64,000 nt of DNA from a virus. The DNA is taken from IMG/VR virus record IMGVR_UViG_3300007640_000029, positions 52,155 to 116,154 of that record; one strand, given 5' to 3'. The notes beneath the pieces are model-generated. The model was not told the origin of the DNA. It worked only from the letters and a program-made list of their open reading frames with translations, and did not search any database. The first letter of the stretch is position 1; each line of letters starts with the position of its first letter. The translations under genes and the position numbers were made by a program. Shown one piece after another: positions 36,991 through 45,946 of this stretch.

Positions 36991-37384
36991 ACTTCCAGAT
37001 TCAGTAGTTTTTAACCCGGATACTGGAATTTTTGATGCTTTCTCTAAACCATATCCAACTTCTCTGGGAGCTCCCAGCTTCCAGATAGATGATATCTCCA
37101 AATTTAAAGGTGGTGCTGTATCTAAAGCAGCAAAAAAATTCAATAAGAGAGCTGAGGAAATTAGGGAGCAAATCAGTGATCTCTATAGTGAATACGCAGA
37201 CAACCAGATGATATGGTCATCTAAAATTTCCTTTGAGCCTTATATAGGAATAGAGATATATCTATATGTTAACGACAGCGAGAAGACTTTTGCTAGTATA
37301 ATCTCTCCCGAAGAATGGGATAACAAATTTGAGTGTCTGGGGAGATTTAAACTTGATACGGACTACTCCTGGAAAAGAATATAA
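36971..37384 (+). CDS. DUF2452-like protein
   Basis: A 137-residue protein starting at GTG 36971 within the adenylate kinase end. FNPDTGIFDAFSKPYPTSLGAPSF, FEPYIGIEIYLYVND and ASIISPEEWDNKFEC follow the DUF2452 pattern (FEPVIG.YYLY...L.S..SP.EW). Function unknown; it is typical of marine Bacteroidota and their phages. Confidence 0.65.
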   Translation: MEKKNRKLPDSVVFNPDTGIFDAFSKPYPTSLGAPSFQIDDISKFKGGAVSKAAKKFNKRAEEIREQISDLYSEYADNQMIWSSKISFEPYIGIEIYLYVNDSEKTFASIISPEEWDNKFECLGRFKLDTDYSWKRI

Positions 37385-37391
37385 AATATCA

Positions 37392-38081
37392 ATGGGCCAG
37401 AATAATATACTCGCCGAATTTGTAGAAAGATTCGAGCATGAGATGAACCTGCGTAAGAAAATGCATAAATCCGAGGAGGAGCAGGTTGTTTTCATAGGTA
37501 ATGTTTTTGAAAACTACGTAAGGTATTACTCGGACCTTAAGATACGATCGTCTAAGACTATAAAAGGGGCTAATCCTCATTACATCATGGATTTTTATAA
37601 ATCCGAGAATGTGGACGATATAATGGAGTCTCTACGGAGGTCCTTTATGGAATTGGGGGTAAGATTTAAGCAACATAGGTTTTCTGGTTCCTTAAATATG
37701 TTCTCTTGCAAGAATGACACTGTGCCCGGTCTTTTGGAGGGGAGAGGGTATTTCTTGACCTCATTCTCGGCTGGATTCAAATCTAGAGGACCTTCAGTCA
37801 AAATAGAATGTTTAAGAGAGAATCAGGTTGTGAAAATCCTAGACGGCAAGATTGATAACCTTACTCTGGTTTATTGGAATGGTAGGGGAATGAGTAGATC
37901 GACATTTATGCCCGATGTGAATTCTCTCACTGGGGAAGTTGATATCTGCGAGGATACCGGATTACTTAATGTAGACCTGGTCTCAACCAGCAGGAAAAGA
38001 GTTGTCGCTAGAGGTGAATTTACGAGAACACTTAATGATGGACTTATCCTCGAAAGGATAACCTCCATAGATAGGGGATAA
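37392..38081 (+). CDS. Unknown protein
   Basis: A 229-residue protein. ATG 37392 follows the previous stop by 7 bases; upstream in-frame starts overlap that gene. It is mixed alpha/beta, with basic patches (LRKKMHKSEEEQVV, KQHRFSGSLNMFSCKN). No motif recognised. Confidence 0.5.
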   Translation: MGQNNILAEFVERFEHEMNLRKKMHKSEEEQVVFIGNVFENYVRYYSDLKIRSSKTIKGANPHYIMDFYKSENVDDIMESLRRSFMELGVRFKQHRFSGSLNMFSCKNDTVPGLLEGRGYFLTSFSAGFKSRGPSVKIECLRENQVVKILDGKIDNLTLVYWNGRGMSRSTFMPDVNSLTGEVDICEDTGLLNVDLVSTSRKRVVARGEFTRTLNDGLILERITSIDRG

Positions 38082-38137
38082 GGATGAAATCTTTTAGCGG
38101 ATGTCCCATATAAATGGGAAATACATTCACATAAAAG

Positions 38138-39412
38138 ATGGCATCTAAAAAATCCAGGACTAGAACTAAATCCAAACCTAGATCTAATAAAAAACAGATT
38201 GCGAATCCGCAGAAGGCGGATTTCAATAACGAGCAGTCAATTAGCCTTTGTCTGGTGATGATTGTAAAGGATGAGGAGGACACAATCAGGAAGTGTTTAA
38301 CCAAATGTGCTCCTTACATATCCTATTACGTAATATGTGATACCGGATCCAGCGATAATACTATAGAGGAGATAAGATCCACCATGGGTGATCTTGGAAT
38401 AGACGGGGAAATCCACGAGAGACCTTGGGTTAACTTCGAAGTTAACCGAACTGAAAGTTTAGAATTAGCTAGGGGAAAATGTGATTATCTCTGGGTAATA
38501 GATGCGGACGACACGTTCGAGGTTTTAAATCCCAATGTAAACCCATTCTCAAATCTACCCCCGGATGTGGATTGCTTCCAGATAATGTATAGGCTCAACA
38601 ATCTCCAGTACCATAGGGCTCAGATAGTAAGATCAGACCAAGATTGGATATACAAAGGAGTTCTGCACGAATATCTGGATTTGCCTGGGAAGGAGCCTCT
38701 TATACAATACCAAATTCCCGGAGACAGGTGTAGGGTAGATGCTGATATTAGCCCGCTCAAAAGGGCTAACTCGCTAGAAGAAAAATATGCAAAGGACGCT
38801 GAAATCCTTGAAGAGGCGCTAGAAAAGGAGCCTGATAATGCTAGATATATGTTCTACCTTGCTCAGAGCTATAGAGATTCCCAGCAGAAGGTAAAAGCGA
38901 TAGATGCATATCAGAAAAGAGCTGAAGCTGGTGGATGGGAAGAGGAGGTTTATTATTCTCTTTATATGATAGGGAGACTTAAAGAGCAGTTGGGAAGGCA
39001 TCCCGACGAGGTTATTGCTGCTTATTCCAAAGCTTGGGAATATAGACCAGAGAGACTTGAGGCTGTATTTCACGCTATGAGAAAGCTGAGAGAGCAGAAT
39101 AGATGGGTCCTCTCATTTACATATGGCAACATGGCAGTAAAAAATCACGGAACCTCCGATATACTGTTCGTCGAACCCGAAATTTGGCAGTGGAGATTAC
39201 TTGACGAATTTGCACTAGCTGCTTACCACACTGGTAATCCGGAGATATCAGCTGAGAAGATGGAAGCCATTATGAGAATGCCCTTCTTCGTATCGATGAA
39301 TGAAAACGAAAAAACCAGAATACGTAAAAATTACGAATACTTTAGGGAAGCTGCTCTAAAGAAAGCTCAATCTATAGAGGAGAGAAATAAAGCTAGTAAG
39401 CAGGAAGCTTAG
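38138..39412 (+). CDS. GT2-family glycosyltransferase with TPR-like tail
   Basis: A 424-residue protein. A Lys/Arg-rich leader (about residues 1-25) precedes a GT2 domain: SLCLVMIVKDEEDTIRKCL, VICDTGSSDNTIEEI and the DxD-like WVIDADDTFEV (about residue 122). Helical repeats follow (about 215-400: DNARYMFYLAQSYRDSQQKV, KAWEYRPERLEAVFHAM), typical of TPR-fused glycosyltransferases. The target may be host surface, virion or DNA. Confidence 0.8.
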   Translation: MASKKSRTRTKSKPRSNKKQIANPQKADFNNEQSISLCLVMIVKDEEDTIRKCLTKCAPYISYYVICDTGSSDNTIEEIRSTMGDLGIDGEIHERPWVNFEVNRTESLELARGKCDYLWVIDADDTFEVLNPNVNPFSNLPPDVDCFQIMYRLNNLQYHRAQIVRSDQDWIYKGVLHEYLDLPGKEPLIQYQIPGDRCRVDADISPLKRANSLEEKYAKDAEILEEALEKEPDNARYMFYLAQSYRDSQQKVKAIDAYQKRAEAGGWEEEVYYSLYMIGRLKEQLGRHPDEVIAAYSKAWEYRPERLEAVFHAMRKLREQNRWVLSFTYGNMAVKNHGTSDILFVEPEIWQWRLLDEFALAAYHTGNPEISAEKMEAIMRMPFFVSMNENEKTRIRKNYEYFREAALKKAQSIEERNKASKQEA

Positions 39413-39434
39413 TAATAACTGGAGGTTCTGTTCT

Positions 39435-39443
39435 TGATATATA
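39435..39443 (+). promoter_or_regulatory. Late-promoter-like motif GATATATAA
   Basis: It ends 4 bases before ATG 39448, so the transcript would be nearly leaderless. Confidence 0.5.
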
Positions 39444-39447
39444 AGGT

Positions 39448-39999
39448 ATGAGGATAAAAGGATTTTCAGATTTCGATTCACTAAGCGAAGGCTTAAACTA
39501 CCATATACAGAACGAAGTTTCCCTAATGGAAAGTGTCTATAGGATAGAGTCAGAATCTTGGCTCGATTTAATCAATGAATCCAGGGAAATGTGGATGAAT
39601 GATAAGCTAGACCTTTCTTTCGATGATGTTTTTCTTATAAGTACCGACGCAGGGAAAAAAGATAAGTATCGCGGTGCAGAGGTTTTGTTAGATGTACCGT
39701 TTGAAATTAACGAGGCCGAATATAAAGGTCGGGAGGTAGAACTAGATAAGCCATTCAGGACGCCTAAAGCACCAAGAAAGTTCGCTGTTTATACGAAGAA
39801 CGGAGAGGGGAAGGTCATTATGGTTAGATTCGGTCAGCCGGGGATGAGAATAAAAAACTCAGATAAGGAAGCCTCAAAATCCTTTAGAGCTAGACATAGG
39901 TGTAACGATCCCGGTCCCAGGTGGAAACCTAGATGGTGGTCTTGTAATGTACATAGGTATCATAAGCTCCTAGGCCTTAAATCTAGCAACCCTTGGTAA
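39448..39999 (+). CDS. Putative virion protein with capsid-targeting-like peptide
   Basis: A 183-residue protein starting MRIKGFSDFDSLSEGLN; predicted cleavage after SLSE. The C-terminal part (RKFAVYTKNGEGKVIMVRFG, FRARHRCNDPGPRWKPRWWSC) is a Cys/His/Trp-rich block that I associate with phage structural or scaffold-linked proteins. The exact role is unknown. Its stop overlaps the TTG start of the next gene. Confidence 0.6.
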   Translation: MRIKGFSDFDSLSEGLNYHIQNEVSLMESVYRIESESWLDLINESREMWMNDKLDLSFDDVFLISTDAGKKDKYRGAEVLLDVPFEINEAEYKGREVELDKPFRTPKAPRKFAVYTKNGEGKVIMVRFGQPGMRIKNSDKEASKSFRARHRCNDPGPRWKPRWWSCNVHRYHKLLGLKSSNPW

Positions 40000-40268
40000 G
40001 CTATCCATACAAAGAAATCCGGAAATCAGAGGATAAGTATTTAAGAATATTCAATCCCGAAGTGTCTGAAGAAGATCTGAAGTGGCATTGGGACGAGGAG
40101 GACAGAACTATAGAGTTTTTATCCACTAACGACTGGTTTTTCCAATTTGATAACCAGCTTCCCATACCTTGTTCAGGTACTATTAATATAAAAGCCGGAG
40201 AGTGGCATAGACTCATAAAGGGAAGATCAGAATTAGAAGTTCTGGTTACAAAACACCGAGATCGGTAG
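39993..40268 (+). CDS. Small conserved-looking phage protein
   Basis: A 91-residue protein starting at TTG 39993, overlapping the previous stop. The core LKWHWDEEDRTIEFLSTNDWFFQFDNQLP and GEWHRLIKGRSELEVLV (quoted in parts) suggests a small beta barrel with His residues, cupin-like in feel. Function unknown. Confidence 0.55.
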   Translation: MVSYPYKEIRKSEDKYLRIFNPEVSEEDLKWHWDEEDRTIEFLSTNDWFFQFDNQLPIPCSGTINIKAGEWHRLIKGRSELEVLVTKHRDR

Positions 40269-40278
40269 GATATATAGA
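40269..40278 (+). promoter_or_regulatory. Late-promoter-like motif GATATATAGA
   Basis: It overlaps the stop region of the previous gene and lies 19 bases before ATG 40298. Confidence 0.5.
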
Positions 40279-40297
40279 TAAATCTAAGTTTAAATAG

Positions 40298-40831
40298 ATG
40301 AAGCACATAAGTTTATTTGAGGATTACTCAAACAAAATCAACGAAGGATCAACCCCTCTGTATAATGAGCTTGACTTCAAGAAGAATATAAATGCTGCTC
40401 CTGTCGAGGAGCTAAAATATTCTGAGATTGTACCAAAGTTAAGGGATCTACTAGCCCAGAAGGAAATGGGAACTGTTGAAAACATTAATGTAATTGCTGA
40501 GGTTCCTACACAAGGTAAAGGCGCTCCAGATTACATTAAGGACATTATAGCTCAGGAGAGAGAAAGATTAGCCAGGATTCATAAATCATCGATAGGTAAA
40601 AAAGATGATGTTGACGCAGAGGTTGAGGATTTCGATTTTGATGTCAATCGATTCGGAGATCAGAGAACAATCTTCTTTGACTCTGAGTTTATTGTTGATA
40701 GGATTGAAAATGTCGGAGGAACGGATATGATCATAGGAATACCTGCCTCCCTACCGGATAAGGGATACGAAGCTAAAATATCGCCTCTTAAGGTCGACGA
40801 GATATATTACACACCAATCGAAAATAATTAA
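40298..40831 (+). CDS. Unknown protein with capsid-targeting-like peptide
   Basis: A 177-residue protein starting MKHISLFEDYSNKINEGST; predicted cleavage after KINE. The body is acidic (DVDAEVEDFDFDVNRFGDQR) and ends YYTPIENN. No family recognised; an inferred head-internal protein. It is followed by a small membrane-type protein. Confidence 0.6.
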   Translation: MKHISLFEDYSNKINEGSTPLYNELDFKKNINAAPVEELKYSEIVPKLRDLLAQKEMGTVENINVIAEVPTQGKGAPDYIKDIIAQERERLARIHKSSIGKKDDVDAEVEDFDFDVNRFGDQRTIFFDSEFIVDRIENVGGTDMIIGIPASLPDKGYEAKISPLKVDEIYYTPIENN

Positions 40832-40840
40832 TAAGAACAA

Positions 40841-41053
40841 ATGAAAAAAGTATTGGACTTTATCAAAAACGTTTATTCCCTCGTAAAGGGATGGATTATA
40901 GCAAACGGAGTAGAAGGAGTTGCTGGCTTAATCGCAGGAGCTGCACTATGGACACTCGGCTATAAGGTATATGCAGGATTCGCATTCGGCGTATTTGCAA
41001 CTAGAAACTGGGACCTATTTAAAAACTGGGTTAAAGGACTTCTGGAGAAATAA
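40841..41053 (+). CDS. Small hydrophobic membrane protein
   Basis: A 70-residue protein with two hydrophobic stretches (about residues 21-38, NGVEGVAGLIAGAALWTL, and 42-52) framed by Lys-rich ends. Size, charge and topology fit a holin-like or other small phage membrane protein, but no lysis gene lies beside it. A strong terminator follows. Confidence 0.6.
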   Translation: MKKVLDFIKNVYSLVKGWIIANGVEGVAGLIAGAALWTLGYKVYAGFAFGVFATRNWDLFKNWVKGLLEK

Positions 41054-41078
41054 TAGCTGATTTATTAGATTAACACCG

Positions 41079-41109
41079 AAGGGGATACAGATTGTATCCC
41101 CTTTTTTTG
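41079..41109 (+). terminator. Intrinsic terminator
   Basis: An 11-bp stem AAGGGGATACA / TGTATCCCCTT with a GAT loop and a T run. Confidence 0.88.
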
Positions 41110-41162
41110 TCGAAATAATAATTAAGGGTAACCGTATAACTTGGGACAAATATAGATGAAGT

Positions 41163-42947
41163 ATGAAGAATGCTAATAAAAGCATACAGGTTCTTTCAGA
41201 TTTTGAGCACATATTAAAAAGGCCCACTATCTACGTTGGCTCCGTGAAGGTAACGGAAGAACAAATTCCGATAGTTGATAAGGATAAAATAAGACTGGTC
41301 CCCTATAACATATCAGTCGGTATGTACAAGCTCTTCGATGAAGTTTTTTCTAACTCCGTCGACGAAGCAAAGAGGATGAAAAAATCAATGGATCACATCA
41401 GCGTGGAGGTTGACTCGAAGGCTAACACCATTCGCATAACTGATTCGGGTGAGGGTTTTATCAACGCATCTGCAATTAACAAGAAAAGCGGCATGTCCAA
41501 TGTTGCTACTGCAGTCTCTATGTTGAGAGCTGGCTCTAACTTTGATAATGAGGACATCTCGGAAACACTAATAGGGACCAACGGAATGGGGGTTAGCTTA
41601 GTTAACGCCATGTCTAGCTATTTCTCCATAGAAACTACCAGTCCTAAGGAGTATTATTTTCAGGAATGGAACAACTTTAAGCCAACACAACCCAAGGTTC
41701 TTAAGAGAGGAAGGAAAAAGCTGGGGACCACTGTAAGCTTTACTCCGTTATCAAAGATATTTGATAATTGCAAATGGAACAAAGACATTTTAAGGTCTCT
41801 GCTACTACTGAAGAAGAGAGTGTTAGAGACAGAGGACAACACTAAGGGAATAAAGATACACTTCATCTGGGATGGTAACGATATACCCATCGATACTAGA
41901 GTTTTCCAGCAGCTTTCTTACAAGACTAAGATTGGTGAACTTCTCATCTGGGAAAAGGTGGACGATTCGGGATCTGTGTCCTTTGTAAATTCAGCTACCT
42001 GTACTGGGATACACCAGAAGATTATTATGGATCAGATTAACGGAACCCTGGACGATTCTCTGGCTCACCATTTCTATGACTTCTGCTTGATATTGAATTT
42101 GCCTCCCGGGAGGGTAAAGTTTGGTGATCAAAATAAGACCAAATTCGTCTCAAGGAGGGAAGAGGTTGAGGATATAATATTGAATTCTTTTAGTGGATCC
42201 CTAAAGAAATTCTTTACCACCCCTCTGTATAAGAAGGTAAGGGACAAAGTAGAAAAAAGAAAAAAGGAATCAAACCTTAAGAAAATCAGAAGGGAAAAGA
42301 AAAGCGTAAATGTGAAGTACTCGCATAAGTACTTCCCACCTGCATCAAGGGCAGCTCAGAATCTATTTATTGTGGAGGGTCTTAGCGCTATGGGTTCTAT
42401 ATTGCAAAAAAGAAACCCTTCCCGTGATGGAGTATATGCTTTGAAGGGTAAAATTAAGAATGCCAGGAGCCTGTCGGATTTGGCAGAGAATAAGGAGATC
42501 CTGGAATTGATGCAGATACTCAACTTGGATCCGGAAAATTCGAATCTCAGATGTCCATATCAGAACATCGTGATAGCGACAGATCAGGATCCGGATGGAG
42601 CTCACATTACATCTCTTCTCATTAGCCTGTTCTTCAGATGGTTCCCCTGGATTGTAGAAAAGAGAATGTTGTATTTTCTGGAAACTCCGCTGGTTTCTAT
42701 CGGGGAGAGGTCCAAAAAATATTTCTACTCTCTGGATGATTTTAAGAAGGAGTCAAAGAGTTCCCGTGTTTCCGGTGTAAGATATCTTAAGGGACTCGGT
42801 TCATTGTCTTTGGACGATTGGGACTATGTGATGAAGAATAAGAAGCTAACCAATATCGTGAAGGACAGAAAATCTTCCGCGATGTTAGAGATGGCTTTTG
42901 GTAAATCCTCGGAAGCAAGGAAAGCTTGGCTGTCTTCCCTCGCTTGA
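41163..42947 (+). CDS. 39: Type II DNA topoisomerase ATPase/TOPRIM subunit, gp39-like
   Basis: A 594-residue GyrB/ParE-type subunit. GHKL ATPase motifs are FDEVFSNSVDEAK, RITDSGEGF and LIGTNGMGVSLVNAM. The TOPRIM part has LFIVEGLSAMGSI and VIATDQDPDGAHI. T4 splits this region into gp39 and gp60; here it is one protein. Its partner is the gp52-like subunit at 47285. Confidence 0.93.
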   Translation: MKNANKSIQVLSDFEHILKRPTIYVGSVKVTEEQIPIVDKDKIRLVPYNISVGMYKLFDEVFSNSVDEAKRMKKSMDHISVEVDSKANTIRITDSGEGFINASAINKKSGMSNVATAVSMLRAGSNFDNEDISETLIGTNGMGVSLVNAMSSYFSIETTSPKEYYFQEWNNFKPTQPKVLKRGRKKLGTTVSFTPLSKIFDNCKWNKDILRSLLLLKKRVLETEDNTKGIKIHFIWDGNDIPIDTRVFQQLSYKTKIGELLIWEKVDDSGSVSFVNSATCTGIHQKIIMDQINGTLDDSLAHHFYDFCLILNLPPGRVKFGDQNKTKFVSRREEVEDIILNSFSGSLKKFFTTPLYKKVRDKVEKRKKESNLKKIRREKKSVNVKYSHKYFPPASRAAQNLFIVEGLSAMGSILQKRNPSRDGVYALKGKIKNARSLSDLAENKEILELMQILNLDPENSNLRCPYQNIVIATDQDPDGAHITSLLISLFFRWFPWIVEKRMLYFLETPLVSIGERSKKYFYSLDDFKKESKSSRVSGVRYLKGLGSLSLDDWDYVMKNKKLTNIVKDRKSSAMLEMAFGKSSEARKAWLSSLA

Positions 42948-42985
42948 TATTTTTTTAGCCCGGTTAGTAATCTTATGTTTGTCGT

Positions 42986-43933
42986 ATGGAGAGAAGATAT
43001 GGATATTGTTGCATTAATTTAAGCTTGTCAGAGGGTAAAGGGAAGAAGGATAGGATTACTACAAATCGATCCATGACCAAAAAGACATTCTTGTCAAGAG
43101 GGTTGGACTATGTTTCGGAGCTGGCATTGCTCAATGTGAAGGACCTTTGTACAATAATTTCCTGGAATAATGAACAGGGGATAAAGATGTATAGAATGAG
43201 TTCTGATATGTTCCCTTGGTGCTCCGAGTATGAGTTGGAGGATCTACCAGATTTTGAAGAAATCAAGTCCTACCTCGTACTTGCTGGAGAAATAGCTATG
43301 CGGGGAAACCAGAGAATAACATTTCACCCTTCCCCTTATGGTGTTCTTGCTTCTCTCAGAGATGACGTAGTTCGCAACGCTGTTAAGGAGTTAAGCCAAC
43401 ACGGAGAAATCATGGATCTGATGGGACTGGAGAGAAATCTAAACTATCCCATAAACATCCATGTTAACACTACCAAGCCAAGCAAGGAGGAGGCTGCTGC
43501 CAGGTTCTGTCAGAATTTCTCCCTCCTGCCAGAATCTGTCAAAAAAAGACTGGTTGTTGAGGTGGACGATAAAAGATCTCAATATACCTCGGTTGACTTG
43601 AAGAAAATGGTACATGATGTTATAGGGATACCTGTTACATTCGATTATCTCCACAACCAATGTAATCCCCCGGAAGGTTTATCGGAGGAGGAATCACTTC
43701 TAGTTTGTCTGTCAACCTGGCCCGTAGATATAACTCCATTAACCCATTTTTCCGAGTCTAGAGCTCTGTTCGAAGATGATTCTGCGAAAGAGCTAGCACA
43801 CTCAGATTGGATCCACGAAAGGATCGAAACATATGGACACAACTTCGATATAGAATTAGAGGTTAAAATGAAGGACAAAGCACTTCTTCATTACCATTCT
43901 AATATCGAGGAAATCATATGTCAGGAAAGGTAG
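42986..43933 (+). CDS. UV damage endonuclease (UvdE type)
   Basis: A 315-residue TIM-barrel nuclease. Landmarks are RYGYCCINL, RMSSDMFPW, ITFHPSPYGVLAS, RLVVEVDDK and TFDYLHNQCN, matching UvdE metal-binding His/Glu/Asp positions. The enzyme nicks 5' of UV photoproducts and starts alternative excision repair. T4 uses a different enzyme (DenV). It overlaps the next gene by 16 bases. Confidence 0.88.
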   Translation: MERRYGYCCINLSLSEGKGKKDRITTNRSMTKKTFLSRGLDYVSELALLNVKDLCTIISWNNEQGIKMYRMSSDMFPWCSEYELEDLPDFEEIKSYLVLAGEIAMRGNQRITFHPSPYGVLASLRDDVVRNAVKELSQHGEIMDLMGLERNLNYPINIHVNTTKPSKEEAAARFCQNFSLLPESVKKRLVVEVDDKRSQYTSVDLKKMVHDVIGIPVTFDYLHNQCNPPEGLSEEESLLVCLSTWPVDITPLTHFSESRALFEDDSAKELAHSDWIHERIETYGHNFDIELEVKMKDKALLHYHSNIEEIICQER

Positions 43934-44181
43934 AGCTAAAGAAAGAAGATTATGAAAGGTTAAGGGAATTCGAGGAGAGGATTCTCTCCTTGAAAGAATC
44001 CGGTGTTACATACCATAGGGATTCTAAGATGGAGGCTCAGATCAAGAAGGAAGTTTTATTTGAAAGGTTCGGTTCAAAAAAAACTGATTGGGCATTAGAA
44101 AAACTAAACATAAATTATCTAGATTTGAGCGAACAGGAAATTTATATAGAGATATATACATTTCTAGACACCCTTAAATAA
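43918..44181 (+). CDS. Small protein of unknown function
   Basis: An 87-residue charged helical protein (KEDYERLREFEERILSLKES), starting inside the end of the UvdE gene and therefore probably co-translated. No known family. Confidence 0.5.
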   Translation: MSGKVELKKEDYERLREFEERILSLKESGVTYHRDSKMEAQIKKEVLFERFGSKKTDWALEKLNINYLDLSEQEIYIEIYTFLDTLK

Positions 44182-44188
44182 AACCGGC

Positions 44189-44536
44189 ATGAATCTATCT
44201 TTCGACAACCAGCATTTCCCCGATTGGAGATCTTCTTTCGAAGACCATCCACAACTTTCCGTACTAAAATGCCACGTCGAAAGAGCTGTCCAGGATCTTT
44301 TTTTGGAAGCACTAAGAGGGCAAAGCCAGGAATTTGTATACATTTTTTCGAGCAAGGATCAGATTTCAGATTTTTGTAGCAAGATGTGTAAATACTGGGA
44401 AAATGAAGAGAGCTACGAGATTTGTGGTGAGATCTTATCGCTAAAGGAGGAGCTCGTTTCCAAGTGGCAAAATGTGCCGGATTCAGATCGAGGGAAAGAG
44501 ATGGTAATTAGAGAGTGGCTTAAGTCATCTTTCTAG
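44189..44536 (+). CDS. Small protein of unknown function
   Basis: A 115-residue protein with several Cys (CHVERAVQDL, DFCSKMCKYW, YEICGEIL) and helical character. It sits between the UvdE pair and DnaJ with 7-base gaps. No family recognised. Confidence 0.5.
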   Translation: MNLSFDNQHFPDWRSSFEDHPQLSVLKCHVERAVQDLFLEALRGQSQEFVYIFSSKDQISDFCSKMCKYWENEESYEICGEILSLKEELVSKWQNVPDSDRGKEMVIREWLKSSF

Positions 44537-44543
44537 TTACATA

Positions 44544-45569
44544 ATGGGAAAGGACTACTACAAGATTTTAAATGTTCAGAGAGGAGCCACTCAGGAGGAA
44601 ATAAAAAAATCCTACCGAAAGCTTGTCCAGAAATATCACCCAGATAAAACTGGTAACGACAAGGAATCTGAGAGCAAGTTTAAGGAAATAGCTGAGGCTT
44701 ACGAGACTTTAGGAAATCCCCAAAAGAGGAGGGATTACGACAGACCAAATCCATTTACTTCAGGTAATCCATTTACCTCCGGTAATCCTTTCACTGGAGG
44801 GTTTAACCCATTTGGTGGATTCTCCGAACAGGAGATAATCAAAAGAGGTAAAAACATTAACGCTAGAGTGGAGATAACCCTTGAGGAGGTTATAAACGGC
44901 TCAAAGAAATCCGCGAATGTTTTTAGGAGAATGCAGTGCAAGCCCTGTCAGGGAACGGGAGCTAAAGATGGAAACATGGATACTTGCCACGTTTGTGGTG
45001 GTGTTGGGGTAAAGAGAAAGATAGTTAATAGCAATTTTGGGCAGATAGCTATGGACGAGACCTGCTATTCTTGCTCGGGAACAGGGAAGATACCAAAAAC
45101 TACCTGCCCTTCCTGCCACGGACAGGGGACGGAGAGAAGACAAGACCAGGTGGAGATCAATATTCCGAAGGGATCGGTTTCTGGGATAAGCTTTACCTTA
45201 CCAGGTAAGGGAGATATGGCTAAATCTCCATCCGACCCTGGTGATTTGATTATTAGCGTTTTCGATCAACCTCATCCATATTATAAAAGAGATGGACTAA
45301 ATCTCATCTGCTCTGAGACCTTGACCTTTCCCGAGGTTTGTCTAGGTAAAGAGATCAATATACCCAATATTTCAGCTGGCGGTGAATACAAGATAACCAT
45401 ACCCCCGGGGACTAGTCCAGGGAAGATATTCAGATTAGCGGGAAAGGGGGTGCCCGAATTCGGTAACAATTACCGGGGTGATATATTGGTTAGGATAGAC
45501 GTTTCAGTACCTGCAGTCCTTTCAGAAGAGCAGAAACAATTCTTAGAACAATATAAAGACATATTCTAG
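44544..45569 (+). CDS. dnaJ: DnaJ co-chaperone
   Basis: A 341-residue full type I DnaJ. J domain: YYKILNVQRGATQEEIKKSY with HPDK; Gly/Phe region with three NPFTSG-type repeats (about residues 71-92); four CxxCxGxG zinc motifs (CKPCQGTG, CHVCGGVG, CYSCSGTG, CPSCHGQG); C-terminal substrate domains. It would recruit host DnaK for virion assembly or replication. No DnaK is in the window. Confidence 0.93.
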   Translation: MGKDYYKILNVQRGATQEEIKKSYRKLVQKYHPDKTGNDKESESKFKEIAEAYETLGNPQKRRDYDRPNPFTSGNPFTSGNPFTGGFNPFGGFSEQEIIKRGKNINARVEITLEEVINGSKKSANVFRRMQCKPCQGTGAKDGNMDTCHVCGGVGVKRKIVNSNFGQIAMDETCYSCSGTGKIPKTTCPSCHGQGTERRQDQVEINIPKGSVSGISFTLPGKGDMAKSPSDPGDLIISVFDQPHPYYKRDGLNLICSETLTFPEVCLGKEINIPNISAGGEYKITIPPGTSPGKIFRLAGKGVPEFGNNYRGDILVRIDVSVPAVLSEEQKQFLEQYKDIF

Positions 45570-45899
45570 ATGGAATCTATAACTCTACTAATCGTTGGCT
45601 GGTCAATTACTAGTATACTTGTAAATGGGACGATATTCGACCGACCCCGGGCTTATTTGCAAGTTAAGCATCCAAGCCTTTCCAAATTGTTAACCTGCAT
45701 ACAGTGTAGTGGTTTTTGGGTTGGGGTTTTCTTGGGTCTTCTTACTGTTATCGGATTTGTTAGAAACCCTATGGATCCTTGGTTCTTGGTGGATTATGGA
45801 TTGGCTACGGATTTTGTGATCTGCTTGGCTTACGGGTTTCTAAATAGCGGGATTAGTGTCTTGTTGGATTCTCTGATAGTTTATCTAATAAAGGAATAG
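45570..45899 (+). CDS. DUF1360-like membrane protein
   Basis: A 109-residue protein with hydrophobic segments near residues 2-18, 44-63 and 75-105. The LLTCIQCSGFWVGVFLGLL segment (Cys pair before a membrane helix) fits DUF1360-type proteins. It starts immediately after the DnaJ stop. Function unknown. Confidence 0.6.
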   Translation: MESITLLIVGWSITSILVNGTIFDRPRAYLQVKHPSLSKLLTCIQCSGFWVGVFLGLLTVIGFVRNPMDPWFLVDYGLATDFVICLAYGFLNSGISVLLDSLIVYLIKE

Positions 45900-45946
45900 A
45901 AAAATCCCGTGGGTTAGATAAATAGATTAAATAGATTGATCTTTTA